Notes: generated from the letters alone by a model not told the origin. A stretch of 64,000 nucleotides of DNA from Burkholderia sp. BCC0506 (GCF_902833145.1 NZ_CADFEN010000001.1:807994-871993), one strand, 5' to 3'; numbered from the stretch's first letter, positions 49,627 to 59,344 are shown. Translations and numbers: made by a program.

Positions 49627-49717
49627 TTCGGGTCAGGGTCGGGTCAACGCCGCGCCGGCAGACTGCACGCTCGTCGCATCGAATGCGCATCCGAGCCCTG
49701 CTTCGAGGAGCATCATC

Positions 49718-52700
49718 ATGTGGATCGTCCGGCTGGCATTACGCAGGCCCTACACGTTCGTCGTACTCGCGCTGCTGATCTTCATCGCGGGACCGCTCGC
49801 GCTGCTGCGCACGCCGACCGACATCTTCCCGAGCATCGACATTCCGGTCGTCAGCATCGTCTGGTCGTACAACGGCTTCTCCGCGGAGGACATGGCCAAG
49901 CGGATCACGTCGAACTACGAACGCGCGCTCACGTCCGACGTCGACGACATCGAGCACATCGAGTCGCAGTCGCTGAACGGCGTGTCGGTCGTGAAGATCT
50001 TCTTTCACCCGGGCGCCGACATCAATCGCGCGATCGCGGAAGCCGCGAGCAACGCCGCGTCGATCCTGCGCATCCTGCCGCCCGGCACGCTGCCGCCGAA
50101 CATCATCACGTACAACGCGTCGACGGTACCGATCCTGCAGCTCGGGCTGTCGAGCGACACGCTCGCCGAGCAGCAGCTGTACGACCTCGGCAACAGCTTC
50201 ATCCGCACGCAGCTCGCGACCGTCCAGGGCGCGGCGGTGCCGCTGCCGTTCGGCGGCAAGATCCGCCAGATCGTCGTCGATCTCGATACGCGTGCGCTGC
50301 AGGCGAAAGGGCTCGCGCCGATCGACGTCGTCAATGCGATCAACGCGCAGAACCTGATCCTGCCGGGCGGCACCGCGAAGATCGGCACGCACGAATACAA
50401 CGTGCAGATGAACGGCAGCACGCAGACGGTCGCCGCGCTGAACGACCTGCCGGTGAAGACGATCGGCGGCAACGTGGTGTACGTGCGCGACGTCGCGCAC
50501 GTTCGCGACGGCTACGCGCCGCAGACCAACATCGTGCGCGCGGACGGCAAGCGCGCGGCGCTGCTGACGGTCGAGAAGACCGGCAGCGCGTCGACGCTGA
50601 CGATCATCGACCAGGTGAAGGCGATGCTGCCGAAGATCGCGGCGGGGCTGCCGAAGGCGCTGCACATCGCGCCGCTCGACGATCAGTCCGTGTTCGTGAA
50701 GGCGGCGGTCCAGGGCGTCGTGCGCGAAGCGCTGATCGCCGCATGCCTGACCGCGCTGATGATCCTGCTGTTTCTCGGCAGCTGGCGCGCGACGCTGATC
50801 ATCGCGATCACGATCCCGCTCGCGGTGCTCACGTCGCTGCTCGCGCTGTCCGCGCTCGGCCAGACCATCAACATCATGACGCTCGGCGGGCTCGCGCTCG
50901 CGGTCGGCATTCTCGTCGACGACGCGACCGTCGCGATCGAGAACATCACGCATCACCTGGAACTGGGCGCGCCGCTCGAGGACGCGATCCTCACCGGCTC
51001 GGGAGAAATCGCGGTACCGACCTTCGTGTCGACGCTGTCGATCTGCATCGTGTTCGTGCCGATGTTCCTGCTCACGGGCGTTGCGCGCTACCTGTTCGTG
51101 CCGCTGGCCGAGGCCGTGATCTTCGCGATGATCGCGTCGTACTTCTTCTCGCGCACGCTGGTGCCGACGCTCGCGATGACGCTGATGCGCGCCAGCGGAA
51201 ACGGCCGGCCGCCGCGCGGCGTATTCGCGCCCCTCGTGCATTTGGCGCGTTTCCAGGCCGCGTTCGAGCATCGCTTCGAGGCCGTGCGGCTGCGTTATCG
51301 CGCGCTGCTGTCGGCGGCGATCGCGCGGCGCCGCCGCTTCGCGGCCGCGTTCCTGCTCGCGTGCGTCGCATCGACCGGCCTCTACGCGTTCGCCGGTCAG
51401 GACTTCTTCCCGTCTGTCGACACCGGCGAGATCCGCCTGCACCTGCGCGCGCCGACCGGCACGCGGATCGAGGAAACCGCGCGGCTGACCGACGAAGTCG
51501 AGGCGAAGATCCGTAGCGTGATTCCGGCCAACCAGCTCGCGGCCGTACTCGACAACATCGGCGTGCCGGTGAGCGGGATCAACCTCACGTACGACTCGTC
51601 GGACCCGATCGGCACCGAGGACGCCGACGTGCTGATCACGCTGAAGCCGAATCACGCGTCGACGGCCGCCTACGTCGCGAAGCTGCGCAACGTGCTCGCG
51701 CAGTCGTTCCCCGGCGTGACGTTCGCGTTCCTGCCGGCCGACATCGTCAGCCAGATCCTCAACTTCGGGTTGCCCGCGCCGATCGACATCCAGATCGTCG
51801 GCAACAAGCTCGACCAGAACCGCGCGGTCGCGAATGCGCTGCTCGCGAAGCTGCGCGGCGTGCGCGGGCTCGTCGACGCGCGCATCCAGCAACCCGGCGA
51901 CGAACCGGCGATCGACGTGAACGTCGACCGCACGAAGGCGATCCAGGCCGGCCTCGAGCAGCGCGACGTCGCGCAGAACCTGCTGATCGCGCTGTCCGGC
52001 AGCTCGCAGACGACGCCCAACTTCTGGCTCGATCCGCGCAACGGCGTGAGCTACCCGGTGCTCGTGCAGACGCCGCAATACACGGTGAATTCGCTGCAGT
52101 CGCTCGCGAACGTGCCGCTGCCCGCCGGCACCGCGCGCTCGCCGCAGACGCCGGCCGGCGGCCCGGCCGCGGGCGTGCCCGCGCAGAACCTGCTCGGCTC
52201 GCTCGGCACGTTCTCGCGCTCGACGCAGCAGGCCGTGGTGTCGCACTACAACGTGCAGCCGGTGCTCGACATCTTCGCGTCGGTGCAGGGCCGCGACCTC
52301 GGCGGCGTCACGGCCGACGTGACGAAGCTCGTCGACGCCGCGCGCGCGCAACTGCCGCCCGGGTCGTCGATCGTGCTGCGCGGCCAGGTGCAGGCCATGC
52401 ACGAGTCGTTCGCCGGGCTGCTCGGCGGCCTCGTGCTCGCGATCTCGCTGGTCTACCTGCTGATGGTCGTGAACTTCCAGTCGTGGCTCGATCCGCTCGT
52501 GATCGTCGGCGGGCTGCCGGCATCGCTCGCCGGCATCGCCTGGATGCTGTTCGTCACGCGCACCACGCTGTCGGTGCCCGCGCTGACCGGCACGATTCTC
52601 TGCATCGGTATCGCGACCGCGAACAGCATTCTCGTCGTGAACGCGGCGCGCGAGCTGCTCGCGGGCGGCGCGTCGCCGTGGCAGGCGGCGCTCGACGCAG

Positions 52701-52966
52701 GCTTCAGCCGCTTCCGGCCCGTCGTGATGACCGCGCTCGCGATGCTGATCGGCATGCTGCCGATGGCGCTCGGCCTCGGCGACGGCGGCGAACAGAACGC
52801 CCCGCTCGGCCGCGCGGTGATCGGCGGCCTCGCGTTCGGCACGTGCTCGACGCTGCTGTTCGTGCCGGTGCTGTTCGGCTTCGTCCATGCGTGGCTCGCG
52901 CGGCGCCGCGACGCCGCGGCCGCCCGGCGCGCGCAGCACGCGCCCGACACGCCGGCACTGCAGTGA
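49718..52966 (+). CDS. RND multidrug efflux permease (HAE-1 type)
   Basis: 1082 residues with the 12-helix, duplicated RND plan. MWIVRLALRRPYTFVVLALLIFIAGPLALLRTPTDIFP is the first helix and its follow-on. The proton-relay Asp pair is at 401-402 in GILVDDATVAIEN. FLFLGSWRATLIIAITIPLAVLTS and SGVNLTYDSSDP-like porter segments are in place, and the second half has LVYLLMVVNFQSWLDPL and GIGIATANSILVVN-type sequence. It pumps hydrophobic compounds out of the inner membrane or periplasm. It is the first gene of the operon, ahead of the adaptor, an order less common than adaptor-first. Two palindromic boxes lie upstream. Confidence 0.95.
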   Translation: MWIVRLALRRPYTFVVLALLIFIAGPLALLRTPTDIFPSIDIPVVSIVWSYNGFSAEDMAKRITSNYERALTSDVDDIEHIESQSLNGVSVVKIFFHPGADINRAIAEAASNAASILRILPPGTLPPNIITYNASTVPILQLGLSSDTLAEQQLYDLGNSFIRTQLATVQGAAVPLPFGGKIRQIVVDLDTRALQAKGLAPIDVVNAINAQNLILPGGTAKIGTHEYNVQMNGSTQTVAALNDLPVKTIGGNVVYVRDVAHVRDGYAPQTNIVRADGKRAALLTVEKTGSASTLTIIDQVKAMLPKIAAGLPKALHIAPLDDQSVFVKAAVQGVVREALIAACLTALMILLFLGSWRATLIIAITIPLAVLTSLLALSALGQTINIMTLGGLALAVGILVDDATVAIENITHHLELGAPLEDAILTGSGEIAVPTFVSTLSICIVFVPMFLLTGVARYLFVPLAEAVIFAMIASYFFSRTLVPTLAMTLMRASGNGRPPRGVFAPLVHLARFQAAFEHRFEAVRLRYRALLSAAIARRRRFAAAFLLACVASTGLYAFAGQDFFPSVDTGEIRLHLRAPTGTRIEETARLTDEVEAKIRSVIPANQLAAVLDNIGVPVSGINLTYDSSDPIGTEDADVLITLKPNHASTAAYVAKLRNVLAQSFPGVTFAFLPADIVSQILNFGLPAPIDIQIVGNKLDQNRAVANALLAKLRGVRGLVDARIQQPGDEPAIDVNVDRTKAIQAGLEQRDVAQNLLIALSGSSQTTPNFWLDPRNGVSYPVLVQTPQYTVNSLQSLANVPLPAGTARSPQTPAGGPAAGVPAQNLLGSLGTFSRSTQQAVVSHYNVQPVLDIFASVQGRDLGGVTADVTKLVDAARAQLPPGSSIVLRGQVQAMHESFAGLLGGLVLAISLVYLLMVVNFQSWLDPLVIVGGLPASLAGIAWMLFVTRTTLSVPALTGTILCIGIATANSILVVNAARELLAGGASPWQAALDAGFSRFRPVVMTALAMLIGMLPMALGLGDGGEQNAPLGRAVIGGLAFGTCSTLLFVPVLFGFVHAWLARRRDAAAARRAQHAPDTPALQ

Positions 52967-53018
52967 GCGCGGCGCCCGCCCCTTCTCATCCTTCGATTCG
53001 CCCGACCCCGGACCCATC

Positions 53019-54419
53019 ATGAACGACTCGATCGAACCCGTCGCCCCGCCACCCGCCGCCGAAACGGCCACCGCGGCCGCAGTCGTGCCGCCCGCCGCGC
53101 GCGGCGCCACCCCCGACACACCGCCGCCTCGCCGCGGCCGCACGCTCGCCGTGCCGCTCGCGGCCGTCGCGCTCGCCGCCGCGCTGCTCGCGCTCGGCAT
53201 CGTGCCGCGTATCGAAGCACGCGCCGCCCAGCGTGCGCAGGTGGCCGCGCAGCAGGCGCTGCCGGTGTCGGTCATCGTGCCCGGCGCCGCGCCGGCCGAC
53301 CAGACGCTGACGCTCCCCGGCTCGGTGGCGCCGTATGCGGACGCGTCGATCTATGCGCGCACGAGCGGCTACATCGCGCACTGGAGCGCCGATCTCGGCA
53401 CGCACGTGAAGGCCGGCCAGACGCTCGCGCAGATCTCGGCGCCCGATCTCGACGCGCAGTTGCGCCAGGCGCGCGCCGACGAAGCGAGCGCCCAGGCGAA
53501 CTACGACTATGCGAAATCCACCGCGCAGCGCTGGCAGGACATGCTGAAGACGCAATCGGTGTCGCAGCAGGACACCGACACGAAGGTCGCGGACATGAAC
53601 GCGAAGCGCGCGATGCTCGCGTCCGCGCAGGCAAACGTCGCGCATCTTGCCGAGCTCGTGTCGTACGAATCCGTCACCGCGCCGTTCGACGGCGTGATCA
53701 CCGCGCGCAACGTCGACGTCGGCACGCTGGTCACCGCGGGCGGCACGCCGGGCAGCCCGGGCTTGTCCGGCGAACTGTTCCATCTCGAACAGACGGACAC
53801 GCTGCGCGTGTTCGTCGACGTGCCGCAGGACAGCGCGACCGGCGTGTCGGCCGGCACGCAGGTCTATCTGACGACGCCGCAGTATCCGGGGCGGCGCTTT
53901 GCCGCGCGTGTCGCGCGCAGCGCGGGCGCGATCGATCCCGTCACGCGCACGCTGCGCGTCGAGATCGACGTCGACAACCGCGATGGCGTGCTGATGCCCG
54001 GTGCGTATGCGCAGGCGCATCTCGTCTTGCCGAGCGCGGCGCCGGCGCTCGACCTGCCGGTCAGCGCGCTGCTGTTCCGCCCGAACGGCGTGACCGTCGC
54101 CACCATCGACGCGAACGGGCGCACCGCGCTGAAGACCGTGCAGATCGGGCGCGATTTCGGCACGCGGGTGGAGATCGTCGCGGGGCTCGCGGCGACCGAT
54201 CGCGTGATCGACAACCCGGGCGACGCGATCGCGGCCGGCGAAGTGGTGAAGATCGTGTCGAGCGCGCACGCTGCGGCACCGGTTGCGGCTTCGTCTGCTT
54301 CGTCCGCGCAGGCCGCACAACCGGCGTCCGCGACCGTTGCACGCGACGTGCCGCCGCCGCGCGCGGCCGGCACGGCGCCGGCCGCGTCGACGCCCGCTCC
54401 GGCGCCCGCCCACGGCTGA
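53019..54419 (+). CDS. RND membrane-fusion (adaptor) protein
   Basis: 466 residues from MNDSIEPVAPPP, 52 bases after the permease stop. A Pro-rich cytoplasmic N-terminus of ~43 residues precedes one membrane anchor (LAVPLAAVALAAALLALGIV). The lipoyl halves are YARTSGYIAHWSADLGTHVKAGQTLAQISAPDLDAQL and VTAPFDGVITARNVDVGTLV, with a helical hairpin between. A beta-barrel and a Pro/Ala-rich tail (~60 residues) finish it. The long disordered ends are unusual for the family. It links the permease to the outer-membrane channel. Confidence 0.94.
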   Translation: MNDSIEPVAPPPAAETATAAAVVPPAARGATPDTPPPRRGRTLAVPLAAVALAAALLALGIVPRIEARAAQRAQVAAQQALPVSVIVPGAAPADQTLTLPGSVAPYADASIYARTSGYIAHWSADLGTHVKAGQTLAQISAPDLDAQLRQARADEASAQANYDYAKSTAQRWQDMLKTQSVSQQDTDTKVADMNAKRAMLASAQANVAHLAELVSYESVTAPFDGVITARNVDVGTLVTAGGTPGSPGLSGELFHLEQTDTLRVFVDVPQDSATGVSAGTQVYLTTPQYPGRRFAARVARSAGAIDPVTRTLRVEIDVDNRDGVLMPGAYAQAHLVLPSAAPALDLPVSALLFRPNGVTVATIDANGRTALKTVQIGRDFGTRVEIVAGLAATDRVIDNPGDAIAAGEVVKIVSSAHAAAPVAASSASSAQAAQPASATVARDVPPPRAAGTAPAASTPAPAPAHG

Positions 54420-54450
54420 CCCATCGACGACGACACACGAGATCCCTGCC

Positions 54451-55971
54451 ATGCGCCTTTCCCATCCGCTTCCGTTCGCCCGCCGCGCCGTCGCGCTCGG
54501 CGCCGCCACGGCATTGGCCGCATTGACCGCCTGCTCGACGCTGCCGCCCTATTCGCCGCCCACCGTCGCGGTGCCGGCGCACTACGCGGGTGCGCCGTCG
54601 GCACCTGCCGAACAAGCCGGCTGGCGCGCCGCGATGCCGGCCGACGCCGCCGCGCGCGGCGCCTGGTGGACCGTCTTCGGCGACGCCGACCTGAACGCAC
54701 TCGAAGCGCGCGTCGACGTGTCGAACCAGACGGTCAAGAAAGCCGTCGCCGATCTGCAGCAGGCCCGCGCGATGGTCGACTACCAGCACGCCGGCTTCCT
54801 GCCGACGATCACGGCAGGCGCCGCGCAAAGCCGCGCGCGCGTGTCGCAGAACCGGCTCGGCTCGTCGCTCGCGGGCAAGACGACGCCCGACTACCAGGCC
54901 GGCGTGGCCGCGAGCTGGGAGCCCGACGTGTTCGGCCGCGTGCGCGACGCGGTGGCGGGCGCACAGGCGAACGCGGCCGCGAGCGCGGCCGACCTGCAGG
55001 CCGTGAAGCTGTCGGTCACGGCCGAACTCGCGACCGACTATTTCGCGCTGCGCTCGCTCGACACGCAGAAGCAGTTGCTCGACGACACGGTGCGTGCGTA
55101 CGCGGACGCGCTGACGCTGCTGAAGCAGCAACTCGCGGCCGGCGCGATCGACGCGTCGGCGGTCGCGCAAGCCGAGACGCAACTCGAATCGACGCGCACG
55201 CAGGACACCGACATCGACGCGTCGCGGGCGCAGTTGCAGCACGCGATCGCGACGCTCGTCGGCGAGAGCGCGTCGACGTTCGCGCTGGCGCCGCGCGTGC
55301 AGCCCTTCCACGTGCCGGCCATTCCGGCCGGCGTGCCGTCGCAACTGCTGGAGCGGCGGCCCGACATCGCGGCGGCCGAGCGCCGGGTCGCGGCCGCGAA
55401 CGCGCAGATCGGCGAGGCGCGCGCCGCGTTCTTCCCGGATCTCGTGCTGTCGGCGAGCGCCGGCCTCGAGAGTTCGTTCTTCGCGCCGTGGCTCACCGCG
55501 CCGAGCCTGTTCTGGTCGCTCGGCCCGCAACTCGCCGGCACGCTGTTCGACGGCGGCCGCCGCAGCGCGTCGCTGCGCGGCGCGCACGCGCAATACGACG
55601 GCGCGGTCGCCGATTACCGGCAGACCGTGCTCGTCGCGTTCCAGCAGGTCGAGGACCAGTTGTCCGCGCTCGACGCGCTCGCGTCCGAAGCCGTCAGCCA
55701 GCAGCGCGCGACCGACGCGGCCGACCTGTCGCTGCGGCTGACGACGAATCGCTTCAACGCGGGCGCCGTCAGCTATCTGGACGTGGTGACCGCGCAGACG
55801 ATCGCATTGACGAACCGGCGCACGGCCGATCAGATCGACGCGCGCCGGATGGAAGCCGAAGTCGGGTTGCTGAAGGCGCTGGGCGGCGGCTGGCAGGCGA
55901 GCGCGGGCGCAGCCGCGGACGCGGACGCGGAATCAAAAGCCGGCGCGAAGGAACCCGCGGCGGCCAGTTGA
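54451..55971 (+). CDS. Outer-membrane efflux lipoprotein, NodT/OprM family
   Basis: 506 residues, 31 bases after the adaptor gene. A lipobox LTACS ends the signal peptide (Cys27), so it is a lipoprotein. WWTVFGDADLNALEARVDVSNQTVKKAVADLQQARAMV, LERRPDIAAAERRVAAANAQIGEARAAFFPDL and NRFNAGAVSYLDVVTAQ are the NodT/OprM duplicated helical-repeat motifs. It forms the trimeric exit duct of the pump. The C-terminus (GWQASAGAAADADAESKAGAKEPAAAS) is low complexity, and a diverged copy of this tail lies 1.1 kb downstream beyond the toxin-antitoxin cassette. Confidence 0.94.
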   Translation: MRLSHPLPFARRAVALGAATALAALTACSTLPPYSPPTVAVPAHYAGAPSAPAEQAGWRAAMPADAAARGAWWTVFGDADLNALEARVDVSNQTVKKAVADLQQARAMVDYQHAGFLPTITAGAAQSRARVSQNRLGSSLAGKTTPDYQAGVAASWEPDVFGRVRDAVAGAQANAAASAADLQAVKLSVTAELATDYFALRSLDTQKQLLDDTVRAYADALTLLKQQLAAGAIDASAVAQAETQLESTRTQDTDIDASRAQLQHAIATLVGESASTFALAPRVQPFHVPAIPAGVPSQLLERRPDIAAAERRVAAANAQIGEARAAFFPDLVLSASAGLESSFFAPWLTAPSLFWSLGPQLAGTLFDGGRRSASLRGAHAQYDGAVADYRQTVLVAFQQVEDQLSALDALASEAVSQQRATDAADLSLRLTTNRFNAGAVSYLDVVTAQTIALTNRRTADQIDARRMEAEVGLLKALGGGWQASAGAAADADAESKAGAKEPAAAS

Positions 55972-56315
55972 ACGTGAGAGGCGCGCAGCCGTAGCATCAT
56001 TCCAACTCTTCGCTCGGCGAACAAAAGGCTGCACGTCGGTAATACGGCTCGTTGACGTCATTCCACGACATGTCACCGTCAGTCACGCGAACCATGTCTT
56101 CCCCATCACTTGCGCCCGGGTCGATTGCCTTGCGGTAGACCGTAACGACAAGGAGGGCACCGCGAAGGTTGTCGATGCGACGACCAGCTTTACCGTACAA
56201 GGCAGTCAATGGACGCTAACACGCGCCTTGATCCAGGCCCCTGACGAGGCGGAGATGTTTGCCTTTACGCCCATTGTTCAGTCCACGTTTCCCGGTTTAT
56301 CGGCTCGTGCCGTGA
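55972..56315. other. Degenerate, less GC-rich DNA between the efflux operon and the toxin gene
   Basis: 344 bases with base composition unlike the flanks. Two opposite frames are open and read like protein but lack sound starts. On the plus strand 55973-56320 is open from the efflux gene stop and ends TLTRALIQAPDEAEMFAFTP, followed by 18 residues and a stop. On the minus strand 55997-56209 could encode 70 residues from a TTG and is bounded by a stop just upstream. Either may be a remnant of a gene brought in with the toxin-antitoxin pair. Confidence 0.4.
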
Positions 56316-56714
56316 TTACTTGATCAACTGCATCCCTGCAACCTTCGAGGCGGTCACGTCGAAAGTAGCCGTGTACTCGCACCCGGCTACATGCGCTGAA
56401 CGCTCGATCAAGCAGTCCGCGAAATCCGCCTTCGCGGACGCCGCAAAAACTCGAAGCGCCTTCCGCACCGTGTCCGCGCCTTCAACGACCAGTTCTTTGG
56501 TGCCGATCATCGAGTCGATGATGTCCTTCATCTGCTCTCGCTCGACACCGTAGCAGCGCCCGAGTACCCACACGATCTCGACCAGTGCGACCTGCGAAAC
56601 GTACCCCGGCCGTTCGGCCGACAGGGACTCCATCAGCGCTGTCGCCTTCTTCGACTGAACGACGTCGTCCTGGGCAAAGTAGCGAACCAGCACGTTCGTA
56701 TCCAGTCCGATCAT
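56316..56714 (-). CDS. PIN-domain toxin, VapC-like
   Basis: 132 residues. MIGLDTNVLVRYFAQDD carries the first active-site Asp (residue 5), VALVEIVWVL the Glu, KADFADCLIERSA the next Asp, and ATFDVTASK the last acidic residue: a complete PIN ribonuclease set. Such toxins cut tRNA or rRNA when freed from antitoxin. Its start overlaps the antitoxin gene by four bases (ATGA). Codon use is less GC-biased than that of the neighbours, suggesting acquisition. It lies between the convergent efflux and sensor-kinase genes. Confidence 0.9.
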   Translation of the reverse strand: MIGLDTNVLVRYFAQDDVVQSKKATALMESLSAERPGYVSQVALVEIVWVLGRCYGVEREQMKDIIDSMIGTKELVVEGADTVRKALRVFAASAKADFADCLIERSAHVAGCEYTATFDVTASKVAGMQLIK

Positions 56715-56956
56715 CGTGCGGATGCCCCCTGCTCTGCGATGGCTCGATTCATGTCCTCGACCGACACCGGTTTCGCGGGCTTCTTCACGATGCCCTTGAG
56801 CGACGTGAGCGAGCGCGTGGCCGGGTAGATCTCATAGCGGCCGGTTGTCTCGTTGAAGCTGAATTCAATCCGGTCTCCCGAGGCCAGACCAAGCTGATTG
56901 CGCACGTCCACGGGAATCGTGACCTGGCCCTTCGAAGTGATAGTTGCTGCCGTCAT
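56711..56956 (-). CDS. AbrB/MazE-fold antitoxin, VapB-like
   Basis: 81 residues from MTAATITSKGQVTIPVDVRNQLGL, the SpoVT/AbrB swapped-hairpin DNA-binding motif, followed by GDRIEF and a C-terminal toxin-binding tail (VSVEDMNRAIAEQG). GGAGG eight bases before the ATG supports this start over one 19 codons upstream. It should neutralise the PIN toxin encoded immediately downstream and repress its own promoter, where a perfect dyad overlaps the minus-10. Confidence 0.9.
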   Translation of the reverse strand: MTAATITSKGQVTIPVDVRNQLGLASGDRIEFSFNETTGRYEIYPATRSLTSLKGIVKKPAKPVSVEDMNRAIAEQGASAR

Positions 56957-56973
56957 GGTGATACCTCCAATAT

Positions 56974-57007
56974 TCCTTACTTTAAGGTAAGGAGAATCGA
57001 AAAGCAA
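56974..57007 (-). promoter_or_regulatory. Promoter and operator dyad of the toxin-antitoxin operon
   Basis: On the minus strand TTGCTT (57007-57002) and TAAAGT (56984-56979) are 17 bases apart, a good sigma-70 arrangement. A perfect dyad TCCTTAC-N6-GTAAGGA at 56974-56993 overlaps the minus-10, where the AbrB-type antitoxin would block transcription. The antitoxin start is 17 bases beyond the dyad. Confidence 0.7.
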
Positions 57008-57059
57008 GGGCAAACCGCAGATGTACCGAACGGCAAAAACCGCCGAGATCGGCCGACCT

Positions 57060-57143
57060 CAGCAGAGCGCGAGTGCAGGTTCAGGCGCGGAATCGAACAC
57101 CATCACGCAGGAACCCGCCGTCACGCAGCCCGCGGCCGGTTGA
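57060..57143 (+). repeat. Second, diverged copy of the efflux lipoprotein C-terminal tail
   Basis: In frame to the TGA at 57141 the plus strand reads QQSASAGSGAESNTITQEPA and ends VTQPAAG-stop. This resembles the real tail of the outer-membrane factor (QASAGAAADADAESKAG, KEPAAAS-stop at 55971), and both are followed by AACGTGAG. The final 23 bases overlap the sensor kinase 3' end. It looks like the original efflux-gene end, displaced when the cassette arrived. Confidence 0.6.
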
Positions 57144-58581
57144 ACGTGAGTACGAACCGCGTGCCGCGCGCATCGCTTTCGACCTGCGCGGTGCCGCCGT
57201 GCAGCTCCATCACCGAGCGCACGATCGCGAGGCCGAGCCCGGCCGTGCCGCCCGGCGCGCCGCCGCTGCGCGCGGGATCGCCGCGCACGAAGCGATCGAA
57301 GATACGCGGCAGCAGCGCGGGATCGATCGGCTCGCCCGGATTCTCGACGACGACGCGCACCGCATCGGCCGTTTCGTCGACGGCGAGCGTGATGACACCG
57401 CCGGCCGGTGTGTAACGCAGCGCGTTCGCGAGCAGATTGCCCACGGCGCGGCGGAACAGCTCGACGTCGGCGGTCAGTTGCCCCTGGCCTTCGACGCGCA
57501 GCGTCGAGCCCGCTTCGTCGGCGAGCCCCTCGAAATACTCGGAGATGCGCTCGAGTTCCTCGCGCACGTCGAACGCGCGCTGCCGCGTGACGAAGCTCGG
57601 ATGCTCGGCGCGCGCGAGAAACAGCACGTTCTCGATCATCCGCGCGAGACGGTCGTATTCCTCGAGGTTCGATTCGAGCAGCGTCTGATACTCGTCGGCC
57701 GAACGCGGCCGCGCGAGCGCGACTTCGGTGGCGCCGCGCATGTTGTTCAGCGGCGTGCGCAGGTCGTGCGCGAGATCGGCGCTGAATTGCGACAGATGCG
57801 CGAACGCCTGCTGCAGGCGGCCGAGCATCGCGTTCTGCGCATCGACGAGCGCGCGCAGCTCCGACGGCGCGCGCGACGCGTCGAGCCGTGTATCGAGCTT
57901 GTCGACCGTGATCCGGCCGGTGTCGTCGACGATCTCGCGCAGCGGCGCGAGCGCCTTGCGGATCAGCCAGTAGCCGAGCAGCAGCGCGAACAGCGCGCCG
58001 AGTCCGCCCGCGATCTCGAGCCGGTCGCGGTAGCCGTCGAGCAGATCGGCCCGGTCGTGCATGTTGCGCGCGATCGCGATGCGGATCGGCGTGCGGTCGC
58101 CGAGCGCGGCCTCGATCACGACGCCGCGCATCGGCGTGCCGCCGTCGGCGGTCCACGTGACGAGCCGGTCGGCCGTGATCCGGTCGTTCGCAGGCACCGG
58201 CACCGCATGCGGCGCGAACAGCTGCGCGTCGGCCAGCGGAACCGATGCGGCCGCGGGCGCATCGTCGAGCGCGGCGAGCCGGACGTTGTGGCGCGCGAGG
58301 ACCTCGCCCCCCGCATCGACGACGGCCATCGACAGCGCCTCGTTGCCCAGCACCTGGCTCGTCAGCCGCTCCGCATGCGCACGCACCGCGTCGAGCGACT
58401 CCAGCTCGCCCGCGAGCCGGCGCGTGTGGCGCGCGGCCAGCACGATGTCGAGATCGTCCTGCGTGTTCACCTGCCGCTCGAGGCCGGCATACACATATGC
58501 GCCGACGAGCGCGAACGCGGCCAGCGTGGTCGCGGCGAAGGCAAGCGCGAGCGTCGCGGCCAGCGAGCGCGGGCGCGTCAT
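57121..58581 (-). CDS. Heavy-metal-type sensor histidine kinase
   Basis: 486 residues. The membrane segments at ~10-33 and ~188-208 flank a ~150-residue periplasmic sensor. A HAMP region follows ([19 protein letters not shown]). His272 lies in [18 protein letters not shown], and the ATPase has [11 protein letters not shown] and [18 protein letters not shown]. These features match the CusS/IrlS/CopS group. Its start overlaps the regulator gene by four bases. It converges on the efflux operon; a shared palindrome upstream of both units suggests that it controls the pump. Confidence 0.93.
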   Translation of the reverse strand: MTRPRSLAATLALAFAATTLAAFALVGAYVYAGLERQVNTQDDLDIVLAARHTRRLAGELESLDAVRAHAERLTSQVLGNEALSMAVVDAGGEVLARHNVRLAALDDAPAAASVPLADAQLFAPHAVPVPANDRITADRLVTWTADGGTPMRGVVIEAALGDRTPIRIAIARNMHDRADLLDGYRDRLEIAGGLGALFALLLGYWLIRKALAPLREIVDDTGRITVDKLDTRLDASRAPSELRALVDAQNAMLGRLQQAFAHLSQFSADLAHDLRTPLNNMRGATEVALARPRSADEYQTLLESNLEEYDRLARMIENVLFLARAEHPSFVTRQRAFDVREELERISEYFEGLADEAGSTLRVEGQGQLTADVELFRRAVGNLLANALRYTPAGGVITLAVDETADAVRVVVENPGEPIDPALLPRIFDRFVRGDPARSGGAPGGTAGLGLAIVRSVMELHGGTAQVESDARGTRFVLTFNRPRAA

Positions 58582-59255
58582 GCGTCGCCCTTCGGTTCGA
58601 GCACGTAGCCGACGCCGCGCACGGTATGGATCAGCTTGACCGGAAACGCGTCGTCGATCTTCGCGCGCAGCCGCCGGATCGCGACCTCGACGACGTTGGT
58701 GTCGCTGTCGAAATTCATGTCCCACACGTACGACGCGATCTGCGTGCGGCTCAGCACTTCCCCCTGGCGGCGCGCGAGCAGCTGCAGCAGCGAGAATTCG
58801 CGCGGCGTGAGATCGATCCGCGTGGCGCCGCGCTTCACGCGGCGGCGCACCACGTCGATGTCCAGATCGCCGACCGCCAGATGCTCGGTCTCCCGCGGCG
58901 GCCCGCGACGCGCGAGCGTGCGGATGCGGGCGAGCAGCTCGACGAACGCGAACGGTTTCACGAGGTAGTCGTCGGCGCCGAGTTCGAGGCCGTGCACGCG
59001 GTCCTGCACGTCGTCGCGCGCGGTCAGGAACAGCACCGGCGTCGTGTGCGTGTCGCGCAGCCGCTTGAGCACGCCCCAGCCGTCGAGCACGGGCAGCATC
59101 ACGTCGAGCACGATCACGTCGTAACGCTCTTCCTGCGCGAGCATCAGCCCTTCGGCGCCGTCTTTCGCGAGATCGACGCTGAAGCCCGATTCCTCGAGCC
59201 CCTTCTTCAGGTACGCGCCCGTCTTGGGTTCGTCTTCGACTATCAGGATACGCAT
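58578..59255 (-). CDS. OmpR-family response regulator, heavy-metal (CusR/IrlR) type
   Basis: 225 residues from [33 protein letters not shown], the standard opening of this group. Asp51 is the phosphoacceptor ([14 protein letters not shown]), with [11 protein letters not shown] and [10 protein letters not shown] following. The winged helix is [53 protein letters not shown]. It is the first gene of the two-gene signalling operon. An 18-bp palindrome of the CopR-box type lies 90 bases upstream and recurs upstream of the RND operon and of two DUF4148 genes. Confidence 0.94.
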   Translation of the reverse strand: MRILIVEDEPKTGAYLKKGLEESGFSVDLAKDGAEGLMLAQEERYDVIVLDVMLPVLDGWGVLKRLRDTHTTPVLFLTARDDVQDRVHGLELGADDYLVKPFAFVELLARIRTLARRGPPRETEHLAVGDLDIDVVRRRVKRGATRIDLTPREFSLLQLLARRQGEVLSRTQIASYVWDMNFDSDTNVVEVAIRRLRAKIDDAFPVKLIHTVRGVGYVLEPKGDA

Positions 59256-59344
59256 GGCCGGCTCCGTCGCATTCGTGGGGACATGCGGCGATGTTACCGG
59301 GAAACGGCGACGCGGCATCGCTGCGTGCAAGCGCGAACGGCATG

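Larger units (their letters stand above)
49316..49717. other. Control region of the first RND operon
   Basis: About 400 bases between the BON gene and the RND permease gene. It contains two tandem copies of the 18-bp palindrome (49564-49581, 49609-49626) spaced 45 bases start to start. No gene is credible in the interval. GAGGAG precedes the permease start. Confidence 0.6.

Noticed and set aside
49739-53275. 1178-codon minus-strand open frame
   Set aside because: It is the antisense of the RND permease gene; composition only, no fold.
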